The notes beneath the pieces are model-generated. The model had not been told where the DNA came from. It saw only the letters and a list, made by a program, of their open reading frames with translations, and searched no databases. A DNA stretch of 64,000 nucleotides from Lobosporangium transversale. Its lineage: Eukaryota > Mortierellomycota > Mortierellomycetes > Mortierellales > Mortierellaceae. The translations under genes were made by a program, and so were the position numbers. The stretch's first letter is position 1; every line of letters starts with the position of its first letter. The stretch spans positions 372,001-436,000 of the forward strand of contig NW_019029007.1 in assembly GCF_002105155.1 (NCBI RefSeq). Reading direction: 5' to 3'. Positions 23,944-37,916 of this stretch are shown one piece after another.

Positions 23944-25087
23944 TTAGGCCTTCGCCTTGACCAAGGCGCCGCCGTCGACAGGGATGATAGCCCCAGTAGT
24001 GTAGGCACCGGCTCTGGAAGCAAGATAGATGCAGGTGGCAGCAATATCCTCAGGCTGACCAATGCGACCCATAGGGATGTTTGATACAATGGTCTCTCCA
24101 AAGTCTCTTAAGGTAGCTGCCATCATCTTGGATTGGAAAGGGCCTGGAGCAATGGCGTTACAGGTAATATAGCGGTGGCCCAAGTGACCTGCCAAGACGC
24201 GTGTCATCTGGTGCAAAGCTGCCTTGGAGGCGGAGTAGGCATATGTCTCAAGGGTAGGTACATGGATGCCATCAACAGATCCAATGTTGATGATCGAAGC
24301 AGGAGTCTTTTCTGTGGCTGCAGCGTCCAAGAGAGGTAACATTGCCTGTGTCAAGGAGAAGACACGCTTCAGGTTGAGATTCATAACTTTCTCAAACGCT
24401 TCATCAGGGTAGGACTCAATAGGAGCACCCCACTATAACAATAAAGGAAGAATAAAATAATTAGGTCGCTGGAATAGGTAAACCTTGCTTAATCTAAATC
24501 AAAGCAGCAAATATTGGTGATTTACCGTCGCACCAGCATTATTCACCAAGACATGGACCTCTGCAGAATCGAAGAGATTGAAGATGTTAGTTTCTCTTAG
24601 TGATCCATATGCTTGTCAGCCATCTGACATCCAATAATTTTAGTTAACACCTATCCACTTACTTGACTCTCGCTTTGAAATCTCTGCAACTAATCTCTTG
24701 ACCTCATCCATACTTTGAAGGTCTGCAGGGAGAGAGATGCATTTGCCGGGCCCCAGCTTTGTCAATTCGTCTGCAACCTTGTCACAAACACCAGCAGAAC
24801 GTGAGGAGATATAGACTTTAGCACCATTGACGATAAAACCGTGGGCGATCATCAAGCCGATCCTTTATTTATGATGCATGAATTCAAGCAACAGAGCAAT
24901 CAAACAGATTCAGTTAATATGAGAAAAAAAAAATAGGATTGGAAATTTCTGTACTCCGAAAAAAAAAAGAGAAGGGATTGCCAGCCGGTTTGGCAAGACA
25001 AAGGCTCCCTTACCCTCGGCTGCCACCAGTGACAAGGACGACCTTATCCTTAACGTCAAATAAGGAGGAAGACTGCATAGATGACAT
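23944..25087 (-). CDS. Short-chain dehydrogenase/reductase (classical SDR)
   Basis: NAD(P)-dependent oxidoreductase with a Rossmann fold. The first exon from 25087 reads MSSMQSSSLFDVKDKVVLVT and then GGSRG; with the next exon this forms the TGxxxGIG cofactor motif. Then come GAKVYISSRSAGVCDKVADE (24810-24755), VHVLVNNAGAT (24560-24525), the catalytic Ser in INIGSVDG (near 24280), YAYSASKAALHQ with the Tyr-x3-Lys active site (24240-24205), NAIAPGPF (near 24150) and a C-terminus with GAIIPVDGG. Length and order match classical SDRs of about 270-290 residues. The Arg after the Gly-rich motif and Arg-Ser-Ala in the second strand region suggest NADPH, by analogy with fungal 3-oxoacyl reductase-like enzymes. 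The substrate is unknown. Introns lie near 24435-24520, 24570-24660 and 24860-25013. Confidence 0.92.
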
Positions 25088-27635
25088 GATATAGTGAGAA
25101 ATAAAAGCGAATAGGGTTGAAAACTATGAAGAAGAAGAGGAATGGAGTGAAATGAGGTAGAGATGAGAAGAAGAGAGGAAAAAATGAATGCATGAGAAAT
25201 GGAGAAAATCTGAATGAAGTGACGATCCGAGCGTGTACGTGAGCAAGCAAAAATAAAAAGTGCCACCAATAATGGCACGGACCGACTACTCGATCACTCG
25301 CAGATTTCACGAATTATTTTATCAAGTTGAAACTGACAGATTAAGAGATGATTGCAGCCGTCAATACTCCTGTCAAACCCCTCTGCACTAAATAAGATCC
25401 CATTCTGACAGCCAAGAACCCCTAAAAATCCTCATTGATAACATGGATGGGCTTCTTTATCGACAATGGTACAGCAAGTGTCTCGAAAGATAACTAATGT
25501 GAAAATTTTATATCGGCACAGCATGTGAATCGCTCCAAGAGAACTTCATCTTCAACGATGAGATCAGCTTTGATTACGGTCGTAAATTTCGATACTAATG
25601 ATCTAATTGGTAATGATTCGAAAAGCCAGGATTGATGATTCTATGTGTCCATCACGGATACATTCGTTAACATAGTATATTAGCAGTAGATCTTGATCTG
25701 GATTCCGGCTTCATCGCTAGGAAGAGTCTGTAACTGTATTCTCGTTTTAATCTCTGCTTCAATAAGTCCAAGTATACGCCAACTCAATTCGACACCCTTA
25801 TAGCACAACTGACTTCTTTTGGTAGTCTTGAAGAGCTCTTGTAGAAAGCTACGTTGGTAGGGATTTACATACACCGGCAAGGGATTTTCCGTTGTGACAA
25901 CCGAATATTTTTGTTTAACGATGGATAAGGGATGTGCTTGGAAACACCTTTTATTGTGATTTAATGTTATCACGTGAATGGCCACCAACCACAGGACGCT
26001 GATTGCTCTCGTTTTGTCTTTTTTTGAGAAGGATATTCATCATCGTAATAGCTGGATGTACGCTTTCAAATGCCATCACAAGGACCTATTCCTCATACGA
26101 TTCAATCTGACCAAATTCCCAACAGTAATGCTTAGAGATGTAACATAATATTAAGGGAGAAGGCAAGCATCAAGTGATAGTCTTCCAATACTCCTTACAT
26201 TACACTGAAAGAATAATCAATGACTTGGGTAGAATAAAAAGACCAATATGTGCGAGCTGAAAGGAGGACAATCATTCAATTTTCAGATATTCATGCTATG
26301 CTCATATATTTTGGAGCCACAGTCGGATTTTATGGTCCAGTATTGAAGAAAAATACAAACAACAAGTTTTTTACTCAAAATCCCACTGTTAATTAAACTT
26401 TATTGTTATGATGCCTTTGGATGCAAACAAAGCGTTATACCGGTGCAACTTGTGGATTACGCGTCCAATGGACTGTTCCAAAGGCTGGGTATAATAAACG
26501 TCATAAATATTCGAAAAAATGCAAGGAAGTACTCCTAATACGGACACATTCAAAAATATGTCTGATCACATTACTAGATGGCAGGTAAACTCCATAAGCA
26601 CATTCCAGGAAACTGGATTTGAAAATATGCTGAGGGCATAAAATAAACATCGACCACAGTGCGCTGACTATTTTTCCATTGCTATCCTAACGACAGGATG
26701 TTGTAGTGCAATATGAATATGAATAAGCACATCAACAAAAAAAAAGGTAAAACGCGTGTATGTAGATGTACGCGTTTGTGTTTGAATCCACAATCAAAGT
26801 TCAAAGCTGCAACCGGGATTTTATCTGAGAAAGGAGATTGAGGCTACTGTTTGATTTGGTCTTTAAAAATATATAAATATTTATCTCGCGCCTTTCGGCC
26901 CATTTGAAAGACTCCTTTTTAGCTGTCCTTCCTTTCCATTAATTCAGGGCCGAAATGAGCTTTCTCCTTGTCATTTTGGTATTGCTTATGACCTACAGAG
27001 TGCATCAACAAACAAAAGCAAAAAAGAGAAACTGCTCAGTATTGCTATTGTTTGTTGTCATATCAAAGGAAGACCCCTTGAACCTGGACCTGGAGGCAAT
27101 GACTTTCGTCGACAGCTCCTTTTCTCCCTTCAGGATATTCATCCCTTATATTTAATGATAAACAAGTCTACAATAAGAACAGTAACAAATAATAATACTC
27201 CGAGCGCCAGATTGCTTAGAATTACACGTTTGCACCATATCGCATATTGCGCACTACAATTGAGCTTTTCCCTAGTCGATGGTGTGATGGATGAATAAGA
27301 AATAAAGAAGGAGACAGTTCAAGGACGTTAGCCCCCAGATACAATTACTGCCACTTCTATAGCCCAGACAACAACCATCGCATGAATGTCATTGCATCAG
27401 CCATGTGCGCCATTCAATTTGGATGGCACGGCTCATTACTCATTCTCCTTTTTTTTTTTTTTTACTTTTTACTTTTTCTTTAATTGCCCCGCCAATCCTT
27501 CTCTCTCTTTTCTCGTCCTCCTATTTAGTTGTCAAGTGGTGTATTCCACATTTTAACTGTCACTTGGCATTACTCGATCGTTTCTATCCAATCGACTTTC
27601 CTTTTATTCCTAAAACCGTTGTTGTACCATTAATC
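25088..27635. other. 2.5 kb gene-poor AT-rich stretch
   Basis: No gene is supported. A 102-codon minus-strand frame (25988-25680) starts MVAIHVITLNHNKRCFQAHP and resembles nothing I know; it may be a relic. A 66-codon plus-strand frame (26955-27155) begins with a hydrophobic stretch and lies about 80 bp after a TATA-like sequence (26862-26882). Three ACGCGT sites lie nearby (separate entry). The right edge should include the promoter of the F-box/ankyrin-like gene. Confidence 0.35.
26459..26775. promoter_or_regulatory. Three ACGCGT (MCB-like) sites
   Basis: ACGCGT occurs at 26459-26464, 26752-26757 and 26770-26775. The last two lie in an inverted arrangement within AAACGCGT...ACGCGTTT. ACGCGT is the core bound by the MBF cell-cycle factor in yeasts. 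There is no recognised gene immediately downstream; the nearest frames are a 66-codon ORF at 26955 and the F-box/ankyrin-like gene at 27636. Regulatory function is an inference. Confidence 0.35.
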
Positions 27636-30600
27636 ATGAACAGGATTGAAATTCTGTCTTTGCCCAGGAACAGCTCCTCGAAGCTTTCAGAGCCAGGTTT
27701 GGCCCAATTATTTGACAGTTCTCTGCAGATCGTTCAACAACCTCAAACGTTACAACTTCCTGATACCCTACTACACTCACCACATCATCATCAACCTCAC
27801 ATTATCCGACATGAGTCTCACTATCAGGAGCAGCAACAGCAACAGCAGCAGCAGCAGCAACAGCATCAACTACAACAGCAACATCGGCAGCGAGACATCT
27901 TCTAGTCCCATCATGCGTTTGCCTGTTGACATCTTACTGTATATTGCTTCACCACGATTCCATCATTGAATGACATTATGCAATGGCGCACAACCGCATC
28001 CACATTTTACCACTCAATCCCTTTACCACACGCAACATTGGTAAGAATATAATGTCATACTCGAAAACTAAGCGTAGATCGACCAATAATCAGTAACAAA
28101 AATGCAGGTGCGCTGTGCATTGCATAGAGTTATTTTAGTATCTTTTTGTCTGGTTGCTGACACTCCTTGTTCCGTTTTACCCCTTTTTATTTCCCCTTGC
28201 AGATTCTACAAGCTTCACACCTGTTTCAGATTAGGCCACGACGTAGTCGAATTCAACCGCCCTTATCCGACCGTTCCTCCTCTCTACCACCACAATCACA
28301 ACCAGATATCCATTCTTTGTACAAGGATCGTCAACTGAATGACATCATTGCTCGATTAACTAGGATACTGACGCATCCAGAGTTCCAACCCCGTCTCATG
28401 AGATCCAGCTACTCATTTCGCCATCATATCATCGATGTCCCACATCATCAAGTCCGACAAAGGCCACAGCGCACTGGCGCTAGAATTACTGCTGACAATC
28501 AACCATCAATTCACCAGTATTATGCTGAAGCCGTCTTTAAAAGGACAAAAAGAAGACGCCGAGATTTACTAGACTATCCCATCTTTACAACAGGCGACCC
28601 GCCAGATCTTGTCCGCCTCGCAATCGAATTTGGATACACACCTTTTGTAGATCATCTGTTGCATCGCGGCTTCCGTCCACGCGATCTACCAGAATATTTC
28701 TCAATGATTCCATTCTTGCCCGTTGAGACAATAACAACTGTACCTGACCATGAGGCTACGATCGTGGATAACAACATTCATTATAAAAGTAAAGATCAGC
28801 TTCGGTGTCCGAGCGAGGATCGTAAAAGGTCAGATCGGAATTTTTACTTCAAAAGAAATCATTGGAGGAGCTAAATTGTATCTGGGGGTGTATGCGGGTC
28901 AGTAATCAGGAACTCATGGAGTCATGCTCAAGAGCTGACCTGGATGCAGTGTTTAAAGTGTTAGACGCAACACTTATTAGCCCTCGACCGTCCTTGGATG
29001 TCTTAAAGAGCGCGCAGTCCGATCGTGAGCATAGCGCAGCATCAAAAGTCGATAAAGGGAAGCAAAGGCACTCATGTTATGATGAAGGTTGGATTCACCA
29101 TGACCACCGACATGATTCCATGAGTGTAGAGCCCGCCGCGCATCGCTTGGGAGAAGATGATATGATGTTTGCTGCTGGTGTTGGCGCCGGACCATCAGTC
29201 TCGCAACAAGCTTCTTCCCTTCACTCACGAAGTCGGACTGTGATAGCTGAGGACATTGCATCGGCACCGATAGAACAGAATGTTCCAGTAATTATGCCCA
29301 TGCCCCCAGAAGCTTCTGGTCTATCAACAGCCTATGGTCCCACCTACCGCTCAGCTATATTTCAATCCAGACAAAGAGTCGATAGCGATAGCAGCTTGGA
29401 GCAATACAGCCCTCTATCAGACCAAGGGCGCTCTGAGTCGAAGCTGCATATGCCATGGGTTGATGGCCGAGCCCTAACAAGCGCTCTTCTAGCTATCTGC
29501 TTCCGTCGAGATGGATATGGATCTGAGGAGGCAGAAGCGCTGGAGGAGAGCAGAGCTGTTCCGATTGTAAGCGAGATATTGAAGTATGATTGTATGCTTA
29601 CAGCCCAGGCCTTGGGACAAGCAGTACTAGGTGCTGCTTACTCGCGATCACCAGGCTCTCTGAAGAGGGCTCAGGAGCGGCGACAGCAATTTTTACGAAA
29701 GCAGCGGTACGACCAAAGAGGGCCATCATCATCATCTAATAGTCAGCCAAATCCAGCTTCACAGAAAAGTCTGGACTCCAGGGAATACTTAGGAGATGGC
29801 AAAGGCAGTATTTGTGTGATGGATCTGCTGATGGAAAGAATTGGGCCTCGTGAGTGGTTAAAGTTGATTAAATATTACCTGCAGCGCCAAGAATTCGATG
29901 ACCTCAGCGTAGTTTTAGATTTATGTCCTTTCAAGAGTTCACATCTTGAGACTAAGGACAAGGACCTGCATTTAGAGTACGCCATCATTCTCGCGCTGGT
30001 TCAGGACACCTTTTAAGTAATTTTCAACAAGACCATCGACGTCAACAAGCACGCGAGTTGATCTGTCGTGAAGCTGGGATATGTGGTATTGGTACTCGAT
30101 TAAGTTACTTCAATGGCCAGGGTATTGGCCAGGCATCGTATAATGTCTCATCAACGTTACACAATGCTAGTCGGACGTTATTTACAGGAAGTGGAACCAG
30201 GTTTACTAACAGCTACATGCTTCCGCGGGGAGGCTTCCGTGGGTTCGGGGGCAATAGCAGCAGCCACTCGAGCTCCGTGGAAAATGCAGGCAACTATGAA
30301 GCTGGCTCTGGAGAACCTTTAATAGCCATTCAGAAGAAGAGGGCCTTCGGAGTACCTCCGCCATCGAAACTGACGCTCTATTTGGTTCAGAGGGCCATTG
30401 GCAGCCAGCTATCGATACAGACTATGTTGTTTCTGTGGGTGATGGGCGCAGCCATGCTGAAATGAATAGAATAGTAGACCCGATGGACTATGAAAATGGT
30501 GGATTTGAAGAACCTGACGCTGAACCATTTAACACCAGGATTCAAATCTGGCGTTCGGTAGCATTGGAAGCAGTACTCATCAAGCTCGCGTCCTGGCCCA

Positions 30601-33516
30601 GGTATTGTGGGATTGCTATCCAAGTCCAAGCACCTGAGCATATCGTCAAGGCCCTGTTGAAAATGGGTTTCCGGTTCTTTAGCATCTGCGATCTCGACAT
30701 CAGACGATCACCACCTCTGGCACTACAGTTCCGAGAGCAAGAGAGAATGAATCGACAATTAATCGAGTTCTGTATGTTCTAGCGTGGAAAGCTTGAAGGT
30801 GTCAGCAGGAGGGTAGGAGGTGAGCAAGGCTCGAAGGCAAAAGGCTTGAAGATGTTAGATAGGGCGAGGCATGAGCCTCAGTACGATGCCGCTGACCGAA
30901 AGTACTATGCTCGGGTAGTTGAAAACTTTCTTTTTCCAAGATCAAGCAAGCAAGCGCGTAGGTCTAGCTCCGCTTCAGTTTTACTATCCCCAAATCCACC
31001 ATCTTGGCAGCGGTAGCAACACCATAATAGGTAGCAAAGAGCGCAGGCAGCAGCAGCGAGCAACAGGAACAAGAAGTGGATGCAGGAACAACCAATATCC
31101 GCAACCCTCACATCAACTGCCATTGCTGAGGCACCTACATGTTTGGCAAGACGTCGTCTTCAGCCCAACCGCCTTCTGATCGTTCGCAATTCGTTTTGGC
31201 ACCTATACAGCTCGGCGAATCAATTGAGCAAATAACGAGCGCTATTAATTATTTGGGCCTTGATGTCGGTCAGCCCATCAGGCAAGCGGCAGCTGTAGTC
31301 CAATATATCAGAGAGCGCTTGATGAAATACTGAACACCGCGTACGCGAGTGCTTAAGATCAGAATACATAGATTTGATGACGGTGGGATTTGTCTATACC
31401 AGACATGTTTCCAACAAAAGGAGCTGCTACTCAAAGTATTGCTTGATCACCGCTTACTCATTGCTCAGGACGCGCTATCAGGAGCTGTGCAGGTGGCAGC
31501 GTCTGTCGGATGGAAACGCGGCCTTGAGATTCTACTAATGGAAAATGGTGAATGGAGGCGGATATTGATCCTAGTGACAACGACAAGTGAGCATGTTCAC
31601 CATGCAACGTTATGAAATGGGACCATGCACAGCAATGGCCTCTGTACAGATAAGCAAACCCAAAGTGAACAGCTTTAAGAACAGCTATATAGCCACGGGC
31701 AATGATATTCAAAGAGGTATAAGAAGGGCTAGGGCTGCTACGATTGATGGAACTTGGGAGAACAGCCCCGCGCCACCGTGGTCACCGTCGACACCGAAGC
31801 GACAGCAGCCAGTTACACCTAAGTAGACCATCGTCGGCAATAGTAATACCATACAAATGATGGGCAATAGCAATAATACGAGAGGAGGGATTGAAGTTAG
31901 TTCCAATATTGGGGCCTCGAGGCCTGGATCACACGGGATGTCCGGCATCAATTGCTCTAATATTGGTATCGCATCATCCATAACTACAACTGTCGTCTTA
32001 TCCACATTCATTCTGTCGCCTCCTCCTGTGCAGGGCCCTGTTATTCCCTCAATACGAACATATCCCTGCGAACAAGCTGTCATCATTTCTGCCAAACCTC
32101 CCAAGCAACTGCATCAGCAAGAAGGAAAACAGAACCAAAAGCATTGCCACGATGAAATTAGGAGCCAAACCATAACTAAGCAAAAACCACCAGAGAAAGT
32201 TGCGCAACACCGAAACTTCCACCCGCAATGACTATGCTCTCGTCCTCAGGCCTGTGGCACTTGCCAAGTGTGATGATGCAGCGTAAGAACAAGAATGCAG
32301 TCATCGCCTGATGGCGGCTACCACTCGAAATGACCTTATCTAGTTCATTGGCTGATTGAATCATTTGCAGATATCAAAATTGCTCATATAATGCAAGCAC
32401 TTATGATCGCGTGCGATCGAGGGTTATACGCGTTGTACAGGCTTCTTATAGGCGAAAGCATGAAAGCGGCTCCAGACTGTAAACCAAAACGAAGCGAAGG
32501 CGAGAATTCAGAGGGAAGAGATGTTATGTCTAGACTCCTCTTTCGACGATGGTTAGGGTTTCAATTCAAAAAACTTGGAATGACAGTTTTGACGCAAGGA
32601 CCCACTGCAGCTCTCGCCCAAGCAATAAATTGACAATCACCTTCACACCGCAATTCAACTCGTTTCGTTCCTGTTTTTGATGGAGTCGTCGCCTACTTTT
32701 CGGCATTACCATCAAATTCTCAAACACGTTGTCATCATGCCAGTTTATGAACCAGAAAGGAGAAGGGCACCAGAGGCCTCAATCGCTGTTTTTCATCCTC
32801 TGTAGCCACGGAGATAAGACCTCAGGCAAGCGGTTCCCTAGGTAATGGCAGTAACCCTGATATGGGCGGCCTAGCAGGAGCAACAGCAAAACTTCATCAC
32901 GACGCACAAAAAGTCCGTGTGAAACTAAACTAGAGATCATTCATATTTTGCTGGAGCCTTTACTGGAAACTTTTGGGCCAATCTCTTTCGCAAGGCTCTG
33001 GATAAGGTCCCAGAAGATTGCTGGTGGAGTGGACCATGATGTCGCCTCTGCAGCTGACCGGGAGGCTAGAAAATCCATGTTGTCCCAGTTGCAGCCATGA
33101 AAAAGCAACAGAAAGGACTTCAGTCTCACTTTAAAAGACAAGAGAAACGAAAACAAAAAACAACAACAGCTCCGGATGACCAGCAGCAAATGCAGACGCA
33201 GAAACAAAAGTCGAAAAGACATTTCTTCAAAAACCGCGTGAAGCCCCAGAAACATCAAACCCGTCCTTCCCCAATAATGGACGAGAAGGAGGAAAGTGAG
33301 GGTATTGATGGTCAAAGAAGTCGATGGCATAACAAGATTAAGAGATGGGTGTTGCTTAAGAAATCGGCAAAGGCAGAAATACCATCAGTAACGACAGCCA
33401 TTGTACTCGAACCAAATCGGACAGAGGTAGTGAACAGAGAGTATGAGGGAAAAGCAAACGAAATTGGTGCCACTGCTACACTTCCAACCCATAAAATCAA
33501 TTTTTCAAGCGACTAA
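27636..33516 (+). CDS. Very large F-box and ankyrin-like repeat protein
   Basis: Frames follow each other on one strand for almost 5.9 kb with few introns, giving roughly 1,900 residues. From 27636: a Gln/His-rich N-terminus with a CAG/CAA run (27831-27885), then an F-box-like motif MRLPVDILLYIAS with DIMQWRTTASTFYHSIPLPH (27913-28035), then an intron (about 28040-28200). Ankyrin-like helix pairs recur: VRLAIEFGYTPFVDHLL (28611-28661), SNQELMESCSRADLDAVFKV (28900-28960), VSEILKYDCMLTAQALGQAV (29569-29628), LSGAVQVAASVGWKRGLEIL (31477-31535), MQALMIACDRGLYALYRLL (32391-32447) and LEIIHILLEPLLETFG (32930-32978). Ser/Gly/Gln-rich inserts separate them. It ends in a Lys/Gln-rich basic tail, stop 33514-33516. 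F-box proteins usually feed substrates to SCF ubiquitin ligases. About ten frame changes are needed, and two neighbouring genes cannot be excluded. Confidence 0.58.
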
Positions 33517-33892
33517 GTTTTGTGTCTACATAAAATAATAAAAATCTTCCACAGGTGTTAGAAGAATTATCCTCAAAGGAGTCCTCGGACTATTGTTGTT
33601 TCTCCTTTTGGTGAAGCTCATGAGAGTGAATGGTTAAGTGAAATAGAATGGCTGATGGCTTAGGGCCAGTTTTACTTTTTTTTTATAAGAAAAACCATAC
33701 AGCAAGATCTTATCGCAAGCATTCCATCGATTTTTCATACGAACTGAGAAACCAGCATAGTAAAAATAATTTGGTTTAATTGATCAATCAAAGAAAAGGC
33801 ATGGAGAGAGGCAAGAGGAGAGTAGAGTGAAAGTGTAACCAGTTGTCCTTTTTTTTTTTTTTAAAAAAGTAATGTACTTTAATAAAATGTCT

Positions 33893-36098
<2,206 letters not shown>

Positions 36099-36338
36099 GG
36101 TGGTGGGTGATGGCAATCCACGGCGAGAAGGGACCTTTGGATTTTAAAGAGAGATGAGGAAGAGATGGAAGAGAAGAGAAAAGGGAGCCAATTGTGTTTC
36201 TAAGTTGTACGGAACGAGACCACCCGAAAGTGAGAAATCGACGTCACCTTGCCATCTTTGTCGAATAATGGTGGCCCAAATACGGTTAATATGGTTGGGT
36301 GGTGGAAAGCGTGCCCACAACGTCTCGAACCTGTAGAC

Positions 36339-36348
36339 TTTATATAAA
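36339..36348 (-). promoter_or_regulatory. TATA-like element upstream of ATP synthase beta
   Basis: A palindromic TTTATATAAA lies about 240 bp before the chosen start codon. Spacing suits a core promoter with a 5' UTR of around 200 bp. No transcript start can be seen from sequence alone. Confidence 0.35.
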
Positions 36349-36747
36349 GGCGTGGCAAGGAGTGCCATCTTTTCATGCCTACAATGGATGGCCTAGTTCT
36401 AAAAGCCTAATGGTTTGTCCTTGGAGCCAAATGCCTAGACAGCGGCTTCTTCGCTTTCAACTTTCTTCCTAGTTCGATTTACCTTAAGTGTACTTTTGAG
36501 ATGCAGCACAATGGTACTCTTGAGCGAGGACAGAGCAAGGCTAAATATCGACTGATCCGTGGTTTGATATAGGTGCATACAAAGGGTTACTATTATAATG
36601 GATAATGTACATCGCATCACGGTGCAAGCTTTTTTTTCCTCTTTTAATGTAATACACTACAACCCAGAATTTTCAGCAGTACATCGATTCTGGCGGCTCT
36701 AATCGATATTGATCTTTTGTACGGTCTATTAGTGGCACTCAATTCAG

Positions 36748-36933
36748 GATTTTTTCACCAGTGAACCTGACTGGCACGGTGGACTGGTGGTTACAGTTAG
36801 CGGTGTGGCGCACCCTAATACAAAATTCCTGGTTCACAATAACAGAAGCTGCCGATGGTGAGAATTTCCTGAATGGTAGTGCATCACACCAAAAAACTTT
36901 TCACCACGGTGCAAGGTTTGCTGGTGAAAAATC
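36748..36933. repeat. Imperfect terminal inverted repeats, MITE-like, about 186 bp
   Basis: The left end GATTTTTTCACCAG and right end CTGGTGAAAAATC are inverted copies with one length difference. Weaker pairing continues inward (AACCT / AGGTT, CACGGTGG / CCACGGTG, GGTGTG / CACACC). The inside has no significant protein. A smaller nested inverted repeat (TTTTCACC / GGTGAAAA, 36898-36929) sits at the right end. This suits an old non-autonomous DNA element, but no target-site duplication is evident. Confidence 0.5.
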
Positions 36934-37540
36934 ACTCCCTGCAACGATTTTCAGCGGAATAGCAGAGGCCTTGGAACAACTACGAATCTGAGGATGAAAA
37001 GAATACCCTTTTCAGAATAAGCACTTGAATAGATACACAAGATACACAAAAAAACTTTTCTGCCTTCTATGCTCTAACTTTGGTGCTTACATATCGCCTC
37101 TTTTTTACAATATAGACGTCCAATCCGTTGTTTAATGGCCGTCCTTGGTCCGCAGGGATGCACAGAAATGAATTTTGACATCCTTATTCATCGATATAAC
37201 AAGACTCCTTAAGCGGGAATAATAGACCGCATGAAGTATTCTATAGTCTTTCGCATGGCTCGCAAAGCTTTAGGGGGGACTTTGAAGGCGTCGCGGAGTC
37301 TTTGCCTTGACAGTGTTGTTAATGGCCTCTACTGGCGTTTGTTTGTGCGGTTTGAAATAATATTGCATGAAATCAATCGGACATGTAGTGTTTCTTAGGA
37401 TAGTTCTTGTATGTGTATTGGGGATAGTGATGCGCCAATGAGTAACCTGGAAATATTAGTGAAGGATTTGAGGTACGATGAATTTCTTGTGTTGGCCTGT
37501 ATCTCTGCAGGTAACATAGCAGAAAACATACAAGGGGCAA

Positions 37541-37596
37541 TGCCAGTACCGGTGTAAGCACAGGCATTTGCACATACTTAGGAACCGGTACTGGCA
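37541..37596. repeat. Perfect 13 bp inverted repeat with 30-base loop
   Basis: TGCCAGTACCGGT (37541-37553) is matched exactly by ACCGGTACTGGCA (37584-37596). The GC content of the arms is higher than the surroundings. It lies inside the 76-codon minus-strand frame 37603-37373. A stable RNA or cruciform hairpin is possible; role unknown. Confidence 0.65.
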
Positions 37597-37916
37597 GGAG
37601 CACTAGAAGCAGCAGCCCTCAAGTTCATGTAGTCATAGATCCCTATTCGTGTATTCAGTAACGTGCTGTTCACTGGAAATGTACTTCTTCGTCCATATCA
37701 CATGTGGCATTTGACATTTTAGGAAGATCGAATTGAAAAATGAATGAGAGCATCAGGCACCGCTTGTAACATGTCCTTCACGCTGATTGGACAGCGTGGC
37801 GAGTGGAAAATTCCTCCCCATACGGGTATGTAAAATGCCAACATTCTCATCATTTCTCTCCTCTCTCTTTCATCCCTCTAACCCTTTTCTCTCATCTTTT
37901 AATCCATTTGCACATA

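Larger units (their letters stand above)
36349..37916. other. Intergenic between ATP synthase beta and Bfr1
   Basis: Divergent promoter space of about 1.6 kb holding two inverted-repeat structures (separate entries). A 76-codon minus-strand frame (37603-37373) reads Leu/Pro/Val-rich then basic-aromatic (LLLPVPVPKYVQMPVLTPVL) and looks like a hydrophobic micro-ORF without known relatives. Nothing else is supported. Confidence 0.35.

Noticed and set aside
26860-27298. A 145-codon stop-free plus-strand frame
   Set aside because: It has no ATG near its start and no family features; a few such frames are expected by chance in 64 kb.
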